Source of the DNA: Limnephilus marmoratus
Taxonomy: Eukaryota; Arthropoda; Insecta; Trichoptera; Limnephilidae
Direction: 5' to 3'
NCBI GenBank assembly: GCA_917880885.1
Contig: OU862922.1
Coordinates: 20,646,627-20,710,626, forward strand
Length of the DNA: 64,000 nt
A program made the position numbers and the translations under genes. The notes beneath the pieces were generated by a model that saw nothing but the letters and a program-made list of their open reading frames with translations, searched no databases and had not been told where the DNA came from. Below are positions 33,545 to 44,029 of this stretch, one piece after another (position 1 is the stretch's first letter; each line of letters opens with the position of its first letter).

Positions 33545-33990
33545 TGATGGCACTACAGCCCATATCGAGCCTTGGCCTCCCGCAACATTCGCCTCCAACT
33601 CCTCCTGTCCTCAGCGGCTGACTTCTAGTTTGTTACCTGGAGACGCTGTGCTGCATCCCCTCTTACCTCGTCTTCCCACCTCAGTCTGGGTCTTCCCACT
33701 TTTCTCCTTTCACCTGGATGTCCAGTCATAATTCCTTTTGGGACGCGTGTGTCCGGCATTCTCTGTACATGGGCAGCCCATCTCAACTTGAAGAGTCTCA
33801 TATGGGCTGAGATGTTAGAGGCCTGATATATATCATACATTCTTTGTTTTGCCGGATGCGCCACTGTTCCCCTCTTTCACGGGTCCACATATTCTTCTCA
33901 AAACTTTTCCTTCAAAAGTATCCAGCATTTCAGACATCTTTGCAGTTAGAGCTTTAAATGCTACTGTAGAACTCGTGGTTGGAGGTTGCC
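33545..33990 (-). pseudogene. LINE ORF2 C-terminal fragment
   Basis: The minus strand reads LDTFEGKVLRRICGPVKEGN (about 33930-33870), a stop, then an open part 33864-33625 with LFKLRWAAHVQRMPDTRVPK, GERRKVGRPRLRWEDEV. These are the conserved end blocks of RTE-like and related insect LINEs. 5'-truncated and interrupted. It begins about 200 bp downstream of the heat-shock-type promoter on the same strand. Confidence 0.7.
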
Positions 33991-34199
33991 AACGTAGAAC
34001 AATTAGATTGCGTGTTGGAAGTATTTATTGAGTTCTACCAAAAATCACAATTTGCAAATCAATTCAGGAATGGACAGCTAAACAGATTAATTACACTACC
34101 AGCACTTAGGTAAACAAAACTAACGTAGTTTCTCACTGGGTCAAGGTTAACTGCGGTTGCTTGAGGCGAGCTTGCTGAACGCTATGAATAACACCGTAA

Positions 34200-34495
34200 C
34201 ACTGAACTCTGTGTGTTTTGCTGGGCGCCTTTATATAGCCCGAAAAGTCGGAGTGTTGCTTTGTGCGGCAGTAATTTTTCATTCGACGAATTTCTCGAAA
34301 GCGCCCGAACTGTGCATTTCAGGCGCGCTATGATTCGAACTTTTTCTAGAACGCGTGAGAGGTAAGTAGAACTGCGGCTCAGTATCGATATGATAGGTAC
34401 CTAATATTCAGTCACGGAATTACGAGCGGTGGCCGGAACGTTCTCGATGATTCGGCATTCGAACATTTTGATATGGGTGACGCTTCTGGAAAGAT
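34200..34495 (-). promoter_or_regulatory. Heat-shock-type promoter: four HSEs, TATA box, initiator
   Basis: On the minus strand, TATATAAAG (34237-34229) lies 34 bp before the A of TCAGT (34205-34201), an arthropod initiator. Upstream are four perfect nTTCnnGAAn or nGAAnnTTCn elements: 34291-34300 (TTTCTCGAAA), 34343-34352 (TTTCTAGAAC), 34435-34444 (GGAACGTTCT, with a third half-site CGAT) and 34483-34492 (CTTCTGGAAA), plus ATTCGAAC half-sites. This is the architecture of hsp70 and small-hsp promoters, where HSF trimers bind. No heat-shock protein frame follows within the next 650 bp. The transcript would run into a LINE remnant. Confidence 0.6.
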
Positions 34496-34847
34496 CAATA
34501 TTTTTCGTAAACAATCCAGAGCATGAGATTTGATGAGAGATTTTTTTCAATTTTAAATAAGCCATGCTTTATTAAACGCCTATTAATTATAATAGTTTTC
34601 TTTATACTAGCGCGCTCCCTGTAACATTCGTATTTACATATCTCCCTTTCTAACCATCTTTTTCTTCTTGAGCGCTTACTACGGTGTGGTTTTCGATCTA
34701 GCAATACTCCGATCAGCTAATTGCTAAGTGATTTGTTTAGTAATGCTCGATTCGCTTGTTGGTCGGAGAGTTGCGTAGGGAAGGACACATTTGTGCCAAA
34801 ATTTTGACTCAACAGTTGCCACATGCCACATGCCACGAACTATATTT

Positions 34848-34892
34848 TCTCTTTAAATAGGAAACCAACAATTGATTTCCTATTTAAAGAGA
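34848..34892. repeat. 16-bp perfect hairpin
   Basis: TCTCTTTAAATAGGAA (34848-34863) and TTCCTATTTAAAGAGA (34877-34892) separated by 13 nt. Confidence 0.8.
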
Positions 34893-36900
34893 AACAACAA
34901 TTGTTTCGCTTCATTAAAGTAGTGTATTTTAAGGAAACGATCAAAATTAATATTGAATAGGTTTTAAGTCATTTATGAGTTACGAGTACAAAATTAATGA
35001 AAATTAACCAAAACGGTCACAACATAAATGTATTAAATTTTCGCCTGTAATTTAATATAAACTCAGCTTAACAAGCTCAAGGGCGTGGATAAGGGGGGGG
35101 CAGTTTAGGTGTTGGTGACCATTTTATAAATCCGATAGGAACTGGTTCCAAAAATAGCCGGTTCCTCGGATCCACTGGGATCCAGTGACAGCTAGTCACT
35201 GGGACAAAGTAACTGCGACAGGCAATGACGTCATATGTAAAATATAGCCGCGTGATACTATTATTCACAACTCTAAGTATTACCGTCAATCTTTCCGTAT
35301 CCGGAGAAACCCTCAAATTCTACAATTCCGTATTACTTATACCTAGGGGGGCACGTCCTCATGCGACCTGCTAACGTAAGAACCGCCATCCTTTGACGAA
35401 TTCTTGAATTCGAAACCGAATTACAAAAGTAGCTTTTTTAGCGTATTGTGGAGTGTCGATACTCCAACCACCATTGGGATGAGAGGTGTGGACAGACGTG
35501 GAACGGCTCGTCACTCCTTGACAATAGGTGCATCAAGCAAAATCTCTGTTAATTGTTATTTAGTCATTGTTGTTTGTCAATAAACCAATTGAGTTCCATT
35601 CCTTTTATTTTATTTTAACAGAACCCTACATATTACAATAATTTAATAATTATTATGAGAGTTGGAAACTACTCCCATAGTATTAATAATATTATAGATG
35701 GCAGCACTTCCGTTTGTATCTATTTGTGAATCGAGTGTGTACGACAGACGCAACACTGTTTGATGATGATTATTTGCACCAAACCAAAAAAATAAAATGC
35801 TCTAATAATTATTTATTGATTTAGAATTAAAGCTTTGCATGGACCTTCTTTGTGAACGATATTGGCGACATCTTTGCTCGCGGCTTTATACTAACAATGT
35901 TTCATGTCTGTTTCCCTTTGCTTCCATTATCTATGAATTCGACAGACCGATCTAACAAACTAGGCCGGAAGACAATATCTCATTGAACGATTTTACTTAT
36001 TCATCGCTGGGGCAAAAATAATTATTTTGGGGCTGTTGGAATTATTTGAACCCGTGTAAGATATTATAAATGTCCGTCTCTTTCATCTGATAAAATAAAA
36101 ATGTCATTATGTCATCGTCTTTGGGCTGTGACAGGCCAGAGTTATATTTTATTATGAAAGGAATTTAAAAGGAGTTCGTGAGTTCAGTGTCTCGTAAGCC
36201 AAAAAAAACAATTGCCATTTTTATTTTCTAGCCTCGCATATAAAGTTTAATCAGTTTGTGGCTGCGGATTATATTATTATGGGGATACTACCTACGCATA
36301 ATTAACAATACATATTAAATAACTTCGAAAAAATACATTATTGTATAGTGCCAGGCACGGCACCTTTATCTGTATATATTTTTCTCTATAGATTTCAGAA
36401 GAATCATTCCACGGGCTGCTACTTTTATTTATCTTTTGTATAATGTTAATGTAAGTACTTGCATACTGCTTACTAACCCCGTATGCATGGACATTGGAGG
36501 GTCTAGAGTCGTTCAAATAAATGTAGCTTCGTTAAAAAAAAAAATAGAGTCTTGACGTGTGCGGTGAAGGAGGAAACCATATGTTTCCTTATAACGCCGT
36601 TGGGAAAGTGGTGGGGTCCCCTCCAATGCCAGGCACGGTCCGTCTATACATACTGTAGATACTGCTCTTCCCTTCTAATAAATATAATTATTATTATTTT
36701 TATGTATTTATTCCGTATTAAAAAGCCTTGGATTTATTTTTTTTTCTTGCCGTAAACCGCACTAGATACTGCAATAACGACACCGCCACCGTCCCAATCT
36801 CAGAGACCAACATTAACACGACACACGCAGCAGGTCGAAATACATATGTAATATGTATACATTCTCAATGCTCGAACGTCGCGTAAACTAACCAACACCA
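34893..36900. other. Gene-free stretch
   Basis: No coding region recognised. About 35440-35630 has LTR-like signals (TGTGG start, CAATAAA) that I could not bound. The open frames at 35077-35316 and 36292-36516 have no motifs. Confidence 0.5.
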
Positions 36901-36909
36901 GCAAAACAG

Positions 36910-37010
36910 TGGATGCTCCGTTCATTCCGCGTCCACGGCGCAGGAACGAGTGTGATATTTTTGATATTCGCGGATGCGCGTTTCGAATACGGATTCCATT
37001 GGAGCATCCA
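36910..37010. mobile_element. Very short MITE-like inverted repeat
   Basis: TGGATGCTCC at 36910 and GGAGCATCCA at 37001-37010, with further pairing inward (TTCATTCCG with CGGATTCCA). About 100 bp, CpG-rich centre. Confidence 0.5.
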
Positions 37011-37393
37011 ACGCGGAAAAATTACTTTAATGCTTAGGCATAGGTACCATTACACATTTGTTTGCCCAACCACCTTTCGACAGTTGTTTGTTATCTTGAA
37101 TAGCCGAATCCGATTGATACATTGAATATCTTTCGGAATACCTATTTAATTCATTCAATTAGGGAACTGTAATATTTAATGTGAAGCATAAAGTTGTACA
37201 GAGCTAATTTGACAGACTATTTTTGTCGATAGTTACATCTTGTTGCTGAGATAGTCCATAGACTTTTATATTTAATATTAGGTATATACTCCAGCATCCC
37301 TTATACAAAAAATCATCGACCGCCACTGTATTGAGCCCTTATTCTGTAAGTCTTGCTTTAATGACGTTATTTCGAAATTCAAGCAAAACAATA

Positions 37394-38254
37394 GGCCACT
37401 TGCATCACATTTTTTTTAATTTTTTTCCGGTTTAGGCAAATATTCTAAGACATTCTGTATTTTTTTTTTTTTAATCGTATTTTTGAAACCCTGGGGATTT
37501 TTTGAAAATTTCAATACGAAAAATCAGACCATTTTTTATAAACCGGAAAGACGGGACATAATTTTATAGGTGTGAAAAAACGATAATTACACAGCCGAAA
37601 ATCATTTTTTTAAAAAAGAACGTTTTCCACACGAATGGCACAGGAGAATAACGAGGCATACCAAAAATATTACATCTCATAAATATTTTTTTTCCTTGAT
37701 CCATCTTATTGATCATAAATCATTATAATGTACAGCGTCTATATTACGAAATTCAATGTAATATACTTGAACTTGTAAATTGTAATAATAATAAGAATAT
37801 TATAAAATTTTATTTTGTTAAAATCAGCACCATAATCATTATACATCTAAAACATGTACCGACATCCTCTTCACGTTCTGAAGAGAACCCCGTACCCATT
37901 AATTGTACGGGGTTCTCTTCAGAACATCTGTCAAAAAATCAAACCAAATGATAAGTTCGCAGAGAACAAACAATAAATCTAGTGAACGAATTCAAAAATT
38001 CGCCTGAAATCAAAGTGATGCCATATAAAAAAATAAATCAGTGTGGAATTTTATAAAATTAATAGGAACATTTTCGGCGACAGGACATTTTCATGTAGTG
38101 ACGTCACGAGCCAAATAATGGATTTATTTATTTAAAAATAAAAAAAAAAACTGTACATTTCTAAAAATTTTTACTAACATTTTCGTAATCTTAGTAAAAA
38201 AAACTCTATCCACACGATTTTTTCCAAGTCGTTATGAAGTCCATGCAAGTGGCC
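37394..38254. mobile_element. TA-flanked element, possibly Tc1/mariner-like and non-autonomous
   Basis: Ends GGCCACTTGCAT and ATGCAAGTGGCC with TA directly outside both (37392-37393, 38255-38256). Terminal repeats are short. No transposase is visible. A perfect 21-bp hairpin lies inside at 37875-37925. Confidence 0.55.
37875..37925. repeat. Perfect 21-bp hairpin
   Basis: Arms 37875-37895 and 37905-37925 start GTTCTGAAGAGAACCCCG and pair without mismatch; the loop is CCATTAATT. Each arm also contains an internal short palindrome (TTCTGAAGAGAA). Confidence 0.85.
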
Positions 38255-39237
38255 TATTATCTTTTTTTTAAAGTAAGTTCGAATTTTTCTTAATAAAAAT
38301 CTTCGTTTTAATAAGTTGGTTAGTTTTGACAATATATTATAGAAATTAGTCAAAAGTAGACAATAGAAACATTACTGAATAAATTTTTAATATTTGTTGG
38401 CAGAAGAAAACAAATTGAGTAATTAGTGACTTCCTGCCACTATAAAAACATTTTTGCATTACGCAAAAGTATAAATCTGCCGACTACCGACGTAGTCCGG
38501 CCGACTTCCTTTTGGATATGCTCGGAATGAACCATCTATGGATCAGAAGGGATATATATGCATTGCTACACATTGCAACATAGACTGTATGGTTATTTAT
38601 GGTTGTGAGAGTGGATTATGTGTTTTGTGTCAAAGAATGACTGACGAAGGACCTTGATTTTGTGTTATCATCACTGCCTAAAAATGATAAAATACATGTT
38701 GTTGCATAGAAAAGGAGAGGACTCACCGGAAAAGGGTAAAGCACTTGTAGGTTGGCAATGCACTTGTATGATTCCTTTCCCATCCAAGAGGCACAATCAC
38801 AATAGGCGTAAATGTTCGTTATTTTATAGTACACGGCGCAGTTATTGTCGCGGCGGGAGTTATATTGCAGACTTTCGTGAGCAGAGCACAGTGATGGCTA
38901 TATGCAGCGGGAGTTTATTGCAGACTGATTAAGATTGTGGGTAAGCGAGGGGGGAAAAGGTAGGACAAAAGGACTTACAACAATAATTAATACCAAGTCC
39001 AAGCAGTGATAGTATGTATGCGTGCTGTGTAGGTATGTGTATGTGTAGGTATTAGTATGTGCGTAACCATAGACTGTTCGAACAGTCTGAAGAACCAACT
39101 TGCCAATGGTCACTCCGGTCGTAAGAGCAATCTTTCCGTTGAACAGAATTAATTCGGATATTGACATATTTAACATCAGTGAGGCTGCCTTTAAAAGGCA
39201 ATCGCAATCTCTAATAATGCTAGTATAGTTGATATAC
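38255..39237. other. Gene-free stretch
   Basis: Short frames only. 38700-38930 is moderately GC-rich with two GCGGGAGTTWAT-type units (38858 and 38909), without a recognisable product. Confidence 0.4.
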
Positions 39238-39626
39238 CGGCCGGCGTAATCTAGCGGTAAGGCTTTTGACTCGCAAACCGAAGGTCGCGAGATCGAATCC
39301 CGGCGTGGGCAAATACATTTTATTTGATTAATTTGTGTTATTTCACAATTAATTCATTTAAAATAATGTATAGTATATTTGAGGCACGTTCCAGAGTGGA
39401 AGATACTATCAGCATCGCCCTGGTGTAAGACCACCATTCAGAATTGAAACGTTGCTTGAAATGGCGTTAGCCGTGTTTGGTGACCAGATCTGAATAGCCA
39501 GGTACTTCCCTACCTTCCTCTTCCACATCTCTTTCCCCTCCCCACTACCTTCAGCCTCACAACATACGCCAATAGGGGATGCCATAGTCTCACTGGCTCC
39601 AGACGGGAGTCGCTGAGATTCTTGTG
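39238..39626 (+). mobile_element. Complete tRNA-derived SINE (main family)
   Basis: The head at 39242-39311 has A-box-like TCTAGCGGTAAGGC and B-box-like GAGATCGAATCCCGG. The body follows: TTATTTCACAATTAATTCA, a GGCACGTTCCAGAGTGGAAG block, CGCCCTGGTGTAAGACCACC, then ACTACCTTCAGCCTCACAAC and GCCATAGTCTCACTGGCTCC. The same order appears in reverse at 41527-42039, 49025, 62487 and 63053. Transcribed, if at all, by RNA polymerase III. Confidence 0.75.
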
Positions 39627-39930
39627 AGGTATTACTATAAAAAATATATATACATATACATATATACCTGCTTTGTATTTAATGTAATACACCTTTTAAA
39701 ATGTATTTTAAAGACGCATTAAAATGTAATTGTTGTAATGCTTTTAAAAATATTAAATAAATTGAATTGAACGTCATGTAGAGTTCATCGCAGCACGTAA
39801 AAAATAGAAAACAACCAAGAAATCTAATTTTATAAACATTTCAGACACATTCAAATGATATTGTTTAAACCAAATAATGATTTTCGTTATTTGTTTTTGA
39901 GGTGTTGCGCTACCTCCTTCTTTAGCCAAC

Positions 39931-39962
39931 GTTTCGGACAGCGTTGCAGTGTCCATCATCAG
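39931..39962 (-). ncRNA. Hammerhead-like core, left arm of copy 3
   Basis: Minus strand: CTGATGA, stem TGGACA with TGTCC, then GAAAC. Identical in design to 25343-25374. Confidence 0.5.
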
Positions 39963-40000
39963 TCCACATCCCGTAGATGTGTGGATCTGCCGGATCTGCC

Positions 40001-40032
40001 CTGATGATGGACACTTCAACGCTGTCCGAAAC
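40001..40032 (+). ncRNA. Hammerhead-like core, right arm of copy 3
   Basis: CTGATGA, GGACACTTCAACGCTGTCC, then GAAAC and GTTGGC. The core bases are conserved although the loop has diverged from copy 2. Confidence 0.5.
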
Positions 40033-40619
40033 GTTGGCTATAGAAGGAGATAGCACAATACGGCATAACACCCCATGTTTGGTTCTGAAACAGTCTTTTA
40101 GAAAACTAAATCCATTTTCCTCAAGTCCTTCAGCAATCATGCATTCCTTTCTCTTCCTCCTTTCCTCAAAAGTCTCTACCAGGAGAAGAAGATGGTCCTA
40201 CCTACAAGAGGAAATAATTGAACAATATTATCGCCCAAGTTTACCCTACCTACTTGGGCAGTTGAATTTTGATCGTGACATGGGTCACATTGCTCTCGTG
40301 AAAAATATCGCAAATAATAGCAAGATTACAATTTTTATTTGTATCAAACTGTCGTGTCGTAGAAGTCTGGTGTTGTGTCAGTGTTTGGAGCCAGGATCGA
40401 TCCTGAATCGCAATAATACGCCGTCAAAGGTAAGAGACTTCCTCTCATTTCCTACTTCCCACGATCAGATTTCAAAACACAATTATTGGTATTTACTCAT
40501 CACAAAACAAAAAGGGATTTACAGTCATCTTTTCGTGTCTCGGTATAGGCCGTGAGACCCCAAAAACAAATAATGAAAATACTTTTGGCCGTGAAAAACT
40601 AAAAACGTACCCAAATAAT

Positions 40620-41526
40620 TATGTTCAAGCGAATTTGATCAGTAAGCTGCGGGACGTAAAACGTTAGACCTATGTAGTAGGGTAGTTATTGAATATAGTG
40701 ATAAGTTATCCATAGACCAATCAATCCCTAATAACAAGCCTTCTGTTCCCACAAAGGAGCTGCGGCAGGTATATAAATTATTTATGGAAACTTGCACGTC
40801 TTTTACGTTAATAATATTATTCCGTTGGAGGCTTAAATATTAATAATGAGCTGTTTTCCGATAAACTTGGGTACCTTTCTTTGTTAAGAAATTCAACTCC
40901 ACTATAATGGTAATTCTTCCTAAATTGAAGACATGGTTGCAATAAGAGCTTTTGTAAGAAAACAGCACTGAAAGTTTTTGCAAAGGATTAAAGTTTACCT
41001 TCTTCGCATTGATAAAATGTTGTTGTTGTATGTATGTTTTTTTTAAAATTGTTAGGGTTTATTTACATTCAAAGGCACAGAAGTTGTACACCGTACGATA
41101 TGTTCTTGTACGATAAGAGTTTAAAAAATATGTCCGAATTTTTTTGTAAAAAAAATCAGTAACACGTAATTTTAAAAATACTTACTTAGGACGGGTTGTT
41201 TCACAGAATTTGAAAAACTCATCAAATTTCAAAGTTTAAATTCTAGTTCAAGGGCCGGTTGCTTCTTTGCAGAACTTGAATTTCAGATTTGAAATTTGAT
41301 TAATTATTCAAATTCTGTGTAACAACAACAACCCGTTGGTTTATTCACTGGTGCTAATGTATGCTACAAAATAACATGGTAAATGCGCACAGTAATAATG
41401 TTTGATTTATATACCGTGATTTAGCATTTGGAGATGTCTGCCTAATGAACTGGACTGCGTATATGTATGTACATACGATGCATATGTTAGTTGTAATAGC
41501 GAGAAAAGGTCTTAATGTCTTTTTCT
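40620..41526. other. Gene-free AT-rich stretch
   Basis: An imperfect inverted repeat near 41190-41330 (GACGGGTTGTT with AACAACAACCCGT and AAATTTCAAAG-type pairing) suggests a small unclassified foldback. Nothing else recognised. Confidence 0.45.
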
Positions 41527-41745
41527 GTGTGAATACCGCACAAGAGCTCCAACTGCTCCCAACCATTTGAAGCCAGAGAGACTATGGAATTCTCAATGTA
41601 TTATTTTTAATGAATAAATTGTGAAATAAAACAACTAATTCAAATTAAATTTACTTGCACCCGCCGGGATTTGAAACCGCGATCTCCAAATTGCTAGTCG
41701 AGAGCCTTACCCCTCGACCACCTAGGCTGCCAAATTAGTTATAAG
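41527..41745 (-). mobile_element. tRNA-derived SINE, internally shortened
   Basis: The minus-strand head (41665-41735) has B-box-like GCGGTTTCAAATCCCGG and A-box-like GGTCGAGGGGTAAGG. The tail has CCAACTGCTCCCAACCATTT at 41547. The middle block with the GGTGATACTGAGAG motif is missing. Confidence 0.65.
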
Positions 41746-42039
41746 ACTAGCACACGTAAGTCCCAAATGCTTCCAACCATCTGGAGCCAGTGATACTACT
41801 ACGGCATCGTGGGGATGGAATGAGATGGGGAAGAGGAAGGTGGGGAAGTACCTGGCCTGGAAGTCAGATTTGGTCACCAAACACCGTTAAAGTCGTGCAA
41901 CGTTTCGATTCTGCATGATAGTCTTTTAACAAGGCGATACTGAAAGTATCTACTAATCGGGAATGTGCCGCAAGTATTATTTTTAATGAATAAATAAAAT
42001 TGTGAAAAACTAAAAGTAATCAAACAAAATTTACCGGCG
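41746..42039 (-). mobile_element. tRNA-derived SINE body, split by the Transib-like element
   Basis: Full-length SINE body. Its tRNA-like head continues at 43860-43940 after the inserted element, with A-box-like TGGTTGAATGGTTACG and B-box-like GCGTTCAAATCTCGG on the minus strand. Removing the insertion and one CGGCG restores continuous SINE sequence. Confidence 0.75.
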
Positions 42040-42808
42040 CACAGTGGGCGGAATGAAGAAAAAACGCGAATTAAGTGGTTTTTGCAAAAGTTAATTTTTT
42101 AAATGTGTATATTTTTTTTAGTGTAGTTAAATAGTTTCTGCACTTTATGTGATTATTTAAATATGTCAATAGCGCTTGACGGAAGTTTGGCAAGGCCGCA
42201 AATTGTGTCGTAAATTTGATGTTCGACATCGCGTTTTTCCATTCTCTCCTACGCGTGAGCACATACGGTTGTGTATTAAGTGACGTTTAGATATATATAC
42301 AAAAGTTTTTTTTGTCTGATATTTTTCAAGGTATTTTCTATTTAATTTCCTAAATTATATATCAATATCACATGTGTGTGAGATTTGAACTCACATCTAA
42401 TTTTCCACTATTTTTATATTTTTTTACTGTTAAAATGCTTATTTCAATTAGCATTTAGAAACAAAATATCGTTTGTACCCATTTATGAATATGTACATAT
42501 TGTAGACTAAAGTTTCACCTTTAATATCATATATAAATTGTGATCATCTTTTGTCCTCCGTTGAACAAAGTTTTTATTTTCAGGAAGGCCTATAAGCTTT
42601 CCCCGGAGAGAATTATTCGAGGTATTAAATGTACAGGGTATATTAAATGCCACTTCTGTGAGATGAAAGAAGTTTTTAATTAATTACCTAACACAAAAAT
42701 ACCACATGGTGGCAGGTTCGAACATTTTAAGCCCTACATTTTACAAAACTGTTCAGTATTTTTCACTACAATCAATGAAGAAATGGAGTAAAAGCCGTTG
42801 TTATTATT

Positions 42809-43093
42809 GTGACGTTTAAAAAACATAATTTAGAGTGGTTGCAAGAAATGATAGTTGTCTTCAAATCTTTGGGTAGACTAATAAAACTATTTCAAGAAAG
42901 TGGTTTTACATCAAGGAAGAAAAAAGTGCATGATCTGTTAGAGTCACGCACTCTTGATGAACTTCAGTTAGCAGCAGATGTGAGTTTGCACAAATGTAAA
43001 ATGGGGCTGCGATGGTTAGGTAGTCACAGCAAGTACAAGCAAAGGTATAGTGATGGAGAATATCATGATGACTCTAATCTCCCTACAACATAG
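42809..43093 (+). CDS. Hypothetical ORF inside the Transib-like element
   Basis: 94 residues, rich in K, L and S: LEWLQEMIVVFKSLGRLIKL, then SRTLDELQLAADVSL, KMGLRWLGSHSKYKQRYSDG. I do not recognise it. A second open stretch in another frame directly downstream (about 43095-43318) reads SSALQRRKLKARLLYGKTLG and ends RFCLPPEALSLLKICF. The two may be pieces of one gene broken by a frameshift or an intron. No DDE residues or zinc-binding motif can be assigned. Confidence 0.3.
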   Translation: MTFKKHNLEWLQEMIVVFKSLGRLIKLFQESGFTSRKKKVHDLLESRTLDELQLAADVSLHKCKMGLRWLGSHSKYKQRYSDGEYHDDSNLPTT

Positions 43094-43420
43094 TAGGTGC
43101 CAGTTCAGCTCTACAGCGAAGGAAACTAAAAGCAAGACTATTATATGGCAAAACCCTGGGTCTTTATCTACAAGGTACTGCAAACCAATCAGAGTTCAAA
43201 AAAGAAACTCCCGAGATAATAAGAAATAAATTTTGCATATTGCGACCACTTCCTAAAAAAAGGTTCTGTTTACCTCCTGAAGCTTTAAGCCTACTAAAAA
43301 TTTGTTTTTGATTTTCTACCATTTTTCAATTAAAATATGTGTGTACCTAATTATTGCCCGTCTTTTTGTGTTCATAGATGTGAAATATAATATTTAATAT
43401 TTAAAATTTATATTTTTTTT

Positions 43421-43745
43421 TGAAGAAGATAATATTAATAATCTAAACAAAAATATGAAAGATAACAAGAAACAGAAAAACAAAAAAAGATAATGGTCGC
43501 AACTGGGACTCGAACCCAAAACCTCTCGTCTATTTTTCTGTGTCTTGTTCTCTTTCATATTTTCGTTTAGATTTTTATTATTATCTTCTTCAATGATATA
43601 TTACAAGATGCGAATAACCTTCGAAAGTTATAAAAATAGAGTTTTTCTTGTAAAATTTAATAGGTTTTATTTGCCTAGATTTTTGTATATCTTCAAAATG
43701 TATTATTTTGTTGTTGTAAATTTCTACGGAAGAATAAATTAATAA
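43421..43745. mobile_element. Foldback pair of tRNA-derived SINE copies
   Basis: A minus copy (about 43421-43530, with head GGGACTCGAACCC) abuts a plus copy lacking its head (43531-43745). Shared blocks are TTTTCTGTGTCTTGTTCTCT, TCTTCTTCAATGATATATTA and AACTTTYRAAAG-type sequence. The same SINE family forms a wider inverted pair at 55075-55830. Confidence 0.65.
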
Positions 43746-44029
43746 TTTTTACTTCAAAATAGTTATAATTCATTAATAAAATTAAAAAAAAAAAAAATTG
43801 CATTACTATTTAGTCAGCAAGGAATTAATTCGTGTTTTTTCTTCATTCCGCCCACTGTGCGGCGCACGCCGAGATTTGAACGCGTGACCTCAGGATTCGT
43901 AACCAAGTATCGTAACCATTCAACCACGGAGGCCGACGAATATAGTGGAGGTATTTAAGGATTAGACGTATCTAATCCACATAAGTGGTGTGTTTACTTT
44001 GGCAAAGCCGAGCAATGGGAAGTTATTTA

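Larger units (their letters stand above)
39879..40610. mobile_element. Palindromic hammerhead-like element, copy 3
   Basis: Target duplication CCAAATAAT at 39870-39878 and 40611-40619. The left arm (about 39886-39965) faces a right arm (40000-40075). A second piece of the right terminus (ACCCCAAAAACAAATAATGA) occurs at 40555-40575 after about 480 bp of sequence not seen in copy 2. The right end CCGTGAAAAACTAAAAACG matches copies 1 and 2. The frame at 39977-40555 has no recognisable domain. Confidence 0.75.
42040..43859. mobile_element. Transib-like transposon with RSS-like termini
   Basis: Terminal inverted repeats of about 35 bp with one mismatch begin CACAGTGGGCGGAATGAAGA. The 5-bp GC-rich CGGCG flanks both ends (42035-42039 and 43860-43864), as known for Transib. 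The first seven bases equal the V(D)J heptamer CACAGTG, and AAAAAACGC follows after 12 bases, like a 12-RSS nonamer. 1820 bp. Coding content is small and not recognised as a RAG1-like core. Confidence 0.65.

Noticed and set aside
35440..35630. Possible solo LTR (TGTGG, CAATAAA, ACCCTACA)
   Set aside because: No target duplication or second LTR could be found, and the ends are not clear.
39242..39311. tRNA gene candidates here and at 8664, 20780, 41665, 43865, 55330, 62820 and 63360
   Set aside because: A and B boxes are present but the cloverleafs are degenerate, bodies are shared between copies, and several are inserted in LINEs; these are SINE heads.
39977..40555. 192-residue plus-strand frame
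   Set aside because: It begins in the hammerhead-like arm and runs through the interior of the palindromic element; no domain recognised.
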